A stretch of DNA of 64,000 nucleotides, taken from positions 372,001 through 436,000 of the forward strand of contig NZ_JAGINX010000001.1 of the NCBI RefSeq assembly GCF_017876395.1. Direction: 5' to 3'. A program made the position numbers and the translations under genes. Below are positions 59,798 to 64,000 of the stretch, piece after piece (position 1 is the first letter of the stretch; every line of letters starts with the position of its first letter). This stretch comes from Nesterenkonia lacusekhoensis. Lineage in GTDB: Bacteria; Actinomycetota; Actinomycetes; Actinomycetales; Micrococcaceae. Below the pieces are notes generated by a model that searched no databases, was not told the DNA's origin, and saw only the letters and a program-made list of their open reading frames with translations.

Positions 59798-59869
59798 GTC
59801 TACCCCGAATCATCTGAAGGCTGATACCGCGATCAGCTTTTGACAACTTTATACACATTGTTTGAGAGG

Positions 59870-59917
59870 AGGCCCCGCTGTCTGGTCATCGTGAGGATGA
59901 CCAGGGCGGGGCCTTTT
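59870..59917 (+). terminator. Terminator after the tail-tube gene
   Basis: AGGCCCCGC/GCGGGGCCT with inner CTGGTCATC/GATGACCAG, then TTTT. It would separate the head/tube genes from the chaperone and tape-measure genes. The TTGACA at 59840 before it has no convincing -10 at the right distance. Confidence 0.85.
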
Positions 59918-59937
59918 CGTGTATCCGAAAGGGAACC

Positions 59938-60573
59938 ATGACTGAGAACGCCGCTGAGACCATTAGCCCGGAAACGTACGATATTGAGGCGTGGCTTAAC
60001 GACGCGCACCTGCCTGAAGAGTCTGCCCGTATCTACCGGCGCGGCGACCTGCTCGGCTCTATTAACGCGCTTCAGGATCGCATCAGGGAGCTGACTACGG
60101 CGGTGGACTCTTCCACTGATCTGGATGACACGAAGGCGTTCACGCGGGAGCTGTCTCAGGCTCGCTCTGAGTATGAGGAGCTGCTGACCCAGTTTGGCGA
60201 GTCGGGCCTGACCGTGTTCTTGCAGGCTGTCCCGTCGCGGAAGACTCGCCAGATCCGCAGGCGGGTCAACGAGGCAGAGGAAGCCAAGGTTAAGGCCGGT
60301 GCGACCCGCCAGGATGCCAAGGTATGGGGCAACGAGGAGTTCATTTACTCGATGGTTGCTGCCGCCGTTGTCGGCGTTGAAGGCCCTGATGGTGTGCGTC
60401 ATCCTGCCGAATGGGACGCCGACATTCTTCGTGAGCTAGAAGACCGCATCGGTCCGGGCCAGTTCGGGGAGCTGCTTGAGGCGCGTAAGCGTGCTGATGG
60501 GAAGCTTCAGGAGCCGGACCCGGATTTTTTGCTCACAGTCTCTGGCACCAGCAACGGCGATACCGACGGCTGA
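59938..60573 (+). CDS. Tail assembly chaperone (G-type)
   Basis: 211 residues, helical: IEAWLNDAHLPEESARIYRRGDLLG, REKAFTRELSQ-like segment, and WGNEEFIYSMVAAAVV. Binds the tape measure during tail building. The heptamer T TTT TTG lies in frame at 60525-60531, 14 codons before the stop; a -1 shift there joins it to the next gene. Confidence 0.85.
   Translation: MTENAAETISPETYDIEAWLNDAHLPEESARIYRRGDLLGSINALQDRIRELTTAVDSSTDLDDTKAFTRELSQARSEYEELLTQFGESGLTVFLQAVPSRKTRQIRRRVNEAEEAKVKAGATRQDAKVWGNEEFIYSMVAAAVVGVEGPDGVRHPAEWDADILRELEDRIGPGQFGELLEARKRADGKLQEPDPDFLLTVSGTSNGDTDG
60525..60531 (+). promoter_or_regulatory. -1 frameshift site of the tail assembly chaperone
   Basis: TTTTTTG in the frame T TTT TTG (X XXY YYZ). 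After slipping, GCT CAC AGT continues without stop into the frame of the gene at 60579, producing a fused protein of about 317 residues. Confidence 0.82.
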
Positions 60574-60578
60574 CCAAG

Positions 60579-60890
60579 GTGCTAGAGACGGCCGAGAAGT
60601 ATGGTCGTCCGCCGTCCACGTGGTTGGGCGGTCTTGATGGTGAATGGGGCGAGAAGGACCAGGTGCTGACTCTGGTCTACACGCTCTATAAGGATGGGCT
60701 GTGTTCGTGTGGTCAGCCGATCATCCTTGCCCACGATGACGAGAATTCCGGCTGGTTTGTGGCTCAGGAGTCTGTGTGTGTGGCGTGTGCCGCGGTGGAG
60801 GATCACCGCGAGGACAAGGGCGATGACGTGGAGAAGGGCGCGAAGGTGTTTCCGGTGAGCGAGCTAGACCAGAAACCCTCCGGCTCCTAG
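60579..60890 (+). CDS. Tail assembly chaperone, frameshift-made C-terminal part (T-type)
   Basis: 103 residues when read from its own GTG, but most likely made as the C-terminal part of a -1 fusion with the previous gene. ETAEKYGRPPSTWLGGLDGEWGEKDQ, then a C-x-C and C-x2-C set (LCSCGQP, CVACAAV) that may bind zinc. Its end overlaps the minus-strand lipoprotein gene by 4 bases. Confidence 0.82.
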   Translation: MLETAEKYGRPPSTWLGGLDGEWGEKDQVLTLVYTLYKDGLCSCGQPIILAHDDENSGWFVAQESVCVACAAVEDHREDKGDDVEKGAKVFPVSELDQKPSGS

Positions 60891-61273
60891 TCGAACCGCT
60901 CCCCGCCAAATGTCTCGGCGATCTCATCCAGCAAGTTCGGATTGTCGTGAATGATCATCCACGTATCCGAGACCAACGTCTGGTTGCCGTTGAGCGACGC
61001 CCCAAAGGAAATCCTGGTGGTGCTCCCCGCGTAATCCGGCATGTCCTCTTCCCACGCGATGAGGGCCATTCCTGAGCTGCATCGAAGCTCTTCGCCGTGC
61101 CCTTCGAACACGTCAGCGCGCCCCTGCTCAGGGCAGGGGAAGCCTTCGCTCTCTAGCGCTTCGTGGAAGTCGTCAACGGTTTCGTAATGCGCGTCAGGCT
61201 CTACGCCTCCGCATCCGGTGACTGTCAGTGCGAGTGATGCGCCGATGGCCAGTGTGAATCCCCTCTTGATCAT
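60887..61273 (-). CDS. Phage-encoded lipoprotein, antisense in the tail module
   Basis: 128 residues on minus between the chaperone and tape-measure genes, all else around being plus. The signal MIKRGFTLAIGASLALTVTGC has a basic start, hydrophobic core and lipobox VTGC at about 21. The mature part is acidic with two further Cys (FPCPEQG, LRCSSG) that could form a disulfide. Codon use is GC-ending, unlike the T-rich neighbours, so it is a real gene with separate history. TAAGAT lies 6 bases before the start codon and might be a -10 of a leaderless message. Likely made in the lysogen; see findings. Confidence 0.8.
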   Translation of the reverse strand: MIKRGFTLAIGASLALTVTGCGGVEPDAHYETVDDFHEALESEGFPCPEQGRADVFEGHGEELRCSSGMALIAWEEDMPDYAGSTTRISFGASLNGNQTLVSDTWMIIHDNPNLLDEIAETFGGERFD

Positions 61274-61307
61274 TCGATCATCTTAGCTCTTTTTTGGAGG
61301 TTTCGTT

Positions 61308-64000
61308 ATGGCTGATCGTCGCGTAAGGATGATCCTTGAGGCCCAGGTTGACAGCTTTAATCAGCGTTTGGCTTCGGCTCGGCAGTCTGCTGACGGCTTG
61401 GGCAGCTCTCTGCGGACGGCGGTGAATCAGCCGGAGGTCCAGCAGATGGGCCGCGCGCTGACTGCTTTCGGCGCGGTGACTACTGCCGCGCTGGGTGCGG
61501 CGGCGAAGTCAGCGATGGACTGGGAGACCTCTTGGACTGACGTTATGCGGCGTACTGATGGTACGCCTCAGCAGCTCGCGGCTCTTGAGGATGGGCTGCG
61601 GGGGATTGCTCGTGAGATGCCTGCTACTCATGCGGAGATTGCTGAGGTTGCGGCGTCTGCGGCTCAGCTGGGCGTGAGCGTGGAAGACGTCGAGGACTTC
61701 ACGCGGACGATGGTCATGATGGGTTCGACCACTGATATGACTGCGGATCAGGCGGCTACTGCTATGGCTCGATTCGCTAACGTCATGGGCACCAGCACTA
61801 GTGACATGGACCGTCTCGGGTCTGCTGTGGTGGATTTGGGTAACAACGCGGCTACTACTGAGTCAGAGATTATGACGATGGCTCAGCGGCTGGCTGGTGC
61901 TGGTCAGGCTATGGGCATGACTGAGGGCGATGTGCTCGGTATCGCTGCGGCCCTCTCTTCGGTGGGTGTTGAGGCCGCTGCGGGCGGTACTGCGATCAGC
62001 CGGACCATGTATGACATTGATGCCGCGGTGTCTCAAGGTGGCGAGTCTCTTGAGGCTTTCGCTGAGGTTGCTGGCATGTCCGCGGATGAGTTCTCGCAAT
62101 TGTGGCAGGACGACGCCGCCGCAGGGCTTGAAGCGTTCGTCTCTGGTCTGGGCCGGGTCACAGAGGAGGGCGGCTCCGTCGCTGAGGTGCTGGCAGAGCT
62201 GGGCATCAGTGAGCAACGGACTGTTGCGGCTATGACTCAGATGGCGGCTGCTGGTGACATGCTGGGCGATTCGATCCGTCGCGGCAATGACGCGTTTGAA
62301 GACAACACAGCGATGTCTGCTGAGTACGCCTACATTCAGGAGACGCTGGGTGCGCAGATCCAGGTCTTCAAAAACCGCGTCAATGATGCGGCTATCGAGC
62401 TGGGCCAAGTGCTCCTTCCTGCTATTGAGATGGTTGTCACTGGGCTGTCTGAGCTGGTGACGTGGTTCGCGGATCTTCCCGGTTGGGTGCAGGGAAGTAT
62501 TGTTGCGGTGGCTGGACTCGCTAGCGGCCTGTCTCTGCTTGCGGGTGCCGCGATCATGCTTGCTCCTGGCCTGCTTGCGGCTCAGACGGCGCTTAGTGCG
62601 CTGCGTGGCACTGCCGGGCGAACCGGTGGCGTCATGGGCAGGCTTGGGCGCACGGCGGGCATCGCCACCGCCGCTATCGCTGGCCTCTCTATCGCTAACG
62701 ATGTGTTTGACCCTAAGCGGACCACTGGTAACGCCGAGGACTTCACTAATGCCCTTAGCGGCATGGAGGTCCAGCTTGGTGGCGCGAGCGGTGGCCTTGA
62801 CGAGCTGTTTGAGCAGACGATTGTGGCCGGCACGGGGATTGAGAGCCTGGACCATGCGCTGAATCTGAAGAACGATAACACTTTTGCCCGTGGCATCATG
62901 CATATCGGTGGGCTTATCCCAGGTGTCGGAGATGGTGCGGCTGAAGCTGATGCGGCCATTCAGGAGCTTGATGGGGCGATGGCCGGTCTCGTGTCGGCTG
63001 GGTCTATTGACGCGCTGGCGGCTGGGTTCAATGAGATCCGGCACCAGGCCCACTACGCGGACGCTTCCATTGGCGAAATTATGGAGGATTTTCCACAGCT
63101 CGAGACGGCTCTTGAGTCGGCTGGTATCTCTGCTGAGGAGCTTTCTGAGGCTACTAGCTGGGCGGCTGAGGGCATCACTGAGGCTGGCGCGGCTTCGGAG
63201 TATGGCGGGGTCACGCTTGGTGATCTTGCTGATCGCATGTCTGACGCGGAGCGCGAGGCCCTGGCGGCTGAGCTGGGCGTTGAGGATCTTGATGACGCAC
63301 TGGGCGGCATGGGCGATGAGGCTGAATCTGCGGAGGAAGCTATGCGCGGGCTTGTCGATTCACTCATGGAGGCCGGTGTGCTGACTCGTGATGCTCGTGC
63401 GGCGTCTCGTGATTATGAGGCGGCGCTTGACAACCTGACGGACAGTATCGCTGAGAACGGGCACACGCTAGACACGACTACTGAGGCGGGCCGAAATAAC
63501 GAAGCCGCGTTGGACGGTATCGCGGATGCTGGCCAACGCGTTTTGGAGTCGATGGCCGCTAACGGGGCGACTCAGCAGGAGCTTCAGGGCCAGCTTCAAC
63601 GGACGTATGACGACTTGGTAGCGGGCGCTATGGCTTTCGGCCTTACTGAGCAGGAGGCCACAGACCTGACCCGCTCGATTCTGGGCGTCCCTGATGGCGT
63701 GACCATTGACTCGTGGATGAGTGATCAGGCTCTGCAAACGGCTGAACGGACCCGCCTCACCTTGCTTGGTCTGGATGGGTGGAGGATCTTCACCGAGCAT
63801 GTCCACACGGTGAGGCAGCGCACGATTGGTGCGGCACAGAACTTTGCTTCCCGCGGCTGGGCGAACATCACGGGCCGCACCTATTCGACTGGTGGCGCTG
63901 TTGATGCTGTGGGCGGCCCGGTGCAGGATAACATTCCTGCGCTTTTGTCGCCTGGTGAGCATGTTCTGACGGCGGCTGATGTGGCCGCTATGGGTGGTCA
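61308..64000 (+). CDS. Tape measure protein (5' part, runs off the window)
   Basis: At least 897 residues with no stop before the window edge. Starts at 61308 after TTGGAGG. Sets tail length and takes part in DNA entry. Seen: TP901-type core AMDWETSWTDVMRRTDG, AEVAASAAQLGVSVEDVEDFTRTMVMM, MARFANVMGTSTSDMDRLGSAVVDLG; then a hydrophobic region (VQGSIVAVAGLASGLSLLAGAAIMLAPGLLAAQ) and long helical repeats. Its 5' end lies 34 bases from the antisense lipoprotein start. Confidence 0.93.
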   Translation, partial: MADRRVRMILEAQVDSFNQRLASARQSADGLGSSLRTAVNQPEVQQMGRALTAFGAVTTAALGAAAKSAMDWETSWTDVMRRTDGTPQQLAALEDGLRGIAREMPATHAEIAEVAASAAQLGVSVEDVEDFTRTMVMMGSTTDMTADQAATAMARFANVMGTSTSDMDRLGSAVVDLGNNAATTESEIMTMAQRLAGAGQAMGMTEGDVLGIAAALSSVGVEAAAGGTAISRTMYDIDAAVSQGGESLEAFAEVAGMSADEFSQLWQDDAAAGLEAFVSGLGRVTEEGGSVAEVLAELGISEQRTVAAMTQMAAAGDMLGDSIRRGNDAFEDNTAMSAEYAYIQETLGAQIQVFKNRVNDAAIELGQVLLPAIEMVVTGLSELVTWFADLPGWVQGSIVAVAGLASGLSLLAGAAIMLAPGLLAAQTALSALRGTAGRTGGVMGRLGRTAGIATAAIAGLSIANDVFDPKRTTGNAEDFTNALSGMEVQLGGASGGLDELFEQTIVAGTGIESLDHALNLKNDNTFARGIMHIGGLIPGVGDGAAEADAAIQELDGAMAGLVSAGSIDALAAGFNEIRHQAHYADASIGEIMEDFPQLETALESAGISAEELSEATSWAAEGITEAGAASEYGGVTLGDLADRMSDAEREALAAELGVEDLDDALGGMGDEAESAEEAMRGLVDSLMEAGVLTRDARAASRDYEAALDNLTDSIAENGHTLDTTTEAGRNNEAALDGIADAGQRVLESMAANGATQQELQGQLQRTYDDLVAGAMAFGLTEQEATDLTRSILGVPDGVTIDSWMSDQALQTAERTRLTLLGLDGWRIFTEHVHTVRQRTIGAAQNFASRGWANITGRTYSTGGAVDAVGGPVQDNIPALLSPGEHVLTAADVAAMGG

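Larger units (their letters stand above)
32321..64000. mobile_element. Temperate siphovirus-like prophage (left end and most of genome; right end outside)
   Basis: From a tRNA 3' remnant to the window edge runs a continuous phage genome: divergent immunity genes, a small-gene early region with recombination and replication proteins, a tRNA-like cluster, then terminase, portal, MuF, scaffold, capsid, connector, tail tube, chaperone and tape-measure genes in the usual siphovirus order. The tape measure is cut at base 64,000, so tail tip, lysis genes and probably the integrase are beyond the window. No inactivating lesions were noticed, so the prophage may be complete. Confidence 0.92.

Noticed and set aside
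59840-59870. TTGACA as a promoter for the chaperone genes
   Set aside because: No -10 at 16-19 bases; TATACA lies only 4 bases away. A terminator follows directly.

Overview
The window is high-GC actinobacterial DNA. The left half (about 1-32,320) is ordinary chromosome of a Micrococcales, probably Micrococcaceae-type, organism. The signs are a guaB-guaB3 pair, LAxTG sortase anchors, an Lsr2-type protein, GTP-type PEP carboxykinase, GC-rich hairpin terminators and a DtxR-type iron box. The genus is inference only. The right part (about 32,321 to the window end) is a temperate tailed-phage (siphovirus-like) genome whose right end lies outside the window.

Chromosome, in order: the end of guaB and guaB3 (purine synthesis). 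Two secreted, sortase-anchored phosphate and nucleotide scavengers follow, an ExeM/NucH-type nuclease and a 5'-nucleotidase. They share an upstream element at exactly the same distance from their start codons. tRNA-Ser(CGA) is followed by a small, less GC-rich accessory patch holding a GIY-YIG protein and an Lsr2-like protein with an altered DNA-binding motif. Next come SRAP, tadA, upp, a stand-alone winged-helix regulator, sixA, tRNA-Arg(ACG) (the substrate of TadA), a complete IS30-family element, pckG, an ascorbate-type PTS (EIIAB and EIIC), and a set that could handle glycerate or hydroxypyruvate (D-2-hydroxyacid dehydrogenase, DASS permease, glycerate kinase). The chromosome part ends with a ureohydrolase, an iron-box-controlled siderophore importer that has no ATPase gene, a phosphohexomutase, a PNPOx-family oxidase, tRNA-Ser(TGA), a quinone oxidoreductase and two hypothetical genes.

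Prophage: the left boundary is the 3' end of a tRNA (T-arm, acceptor strand and CCA, minus strand) with no matching 5' half, taken here as an attachment site. The immunity region is divergent: ImmA/IrrE-like protease and repressor on minus; Cro-like, antirepressor and helix-turn-helix proteins on plus, around a 30-base inverted repeat. No integrase is present in the visible part. The early region (about 35-48.4 kb) holds many tightly overlapping small genes and a recombination/replication set: YqaJ exonuclease, SSB, RusA, a replisome-organizer-like protein with a candidate internal origin, a possible helicase loader, a C5-methyltransferase-like protein and a metallophosphoesterase. A 1.4-kb non-coding stretch (48.4-49.8 kb) carries tRNA-Trp-like, tRNA-Phe-like and several non-canonical tRNA-like structures. 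The late module follows in standard order: HNH, terminase small and large, portal, MuF, scaffold, capsid, fibre-like protein, connectors, tail tube, tail assembly chaperones and tape measure. Its codon use is visibly more T-rich.

The most notable signal is a 40-base identical repeat at the 3' ends of the major capsid and tail-tube genes. Each copy contains a perfect -1 slippery heptamer (G GGA AAC) touching the stop codon, then a 7-base spacer and a hairpin. A -1 shift at either gene would add a near-identical 21-residue tail. With the T TTT TTG site in the tail-assembly chaperone gene, this phage has three candidate -1 frameshift sites in its structural module. A second notable signal is a minus-strand lipoprotein gene set between the chaperone and tape-measure genes, a candidate lysogen-expressed exclusion protein.
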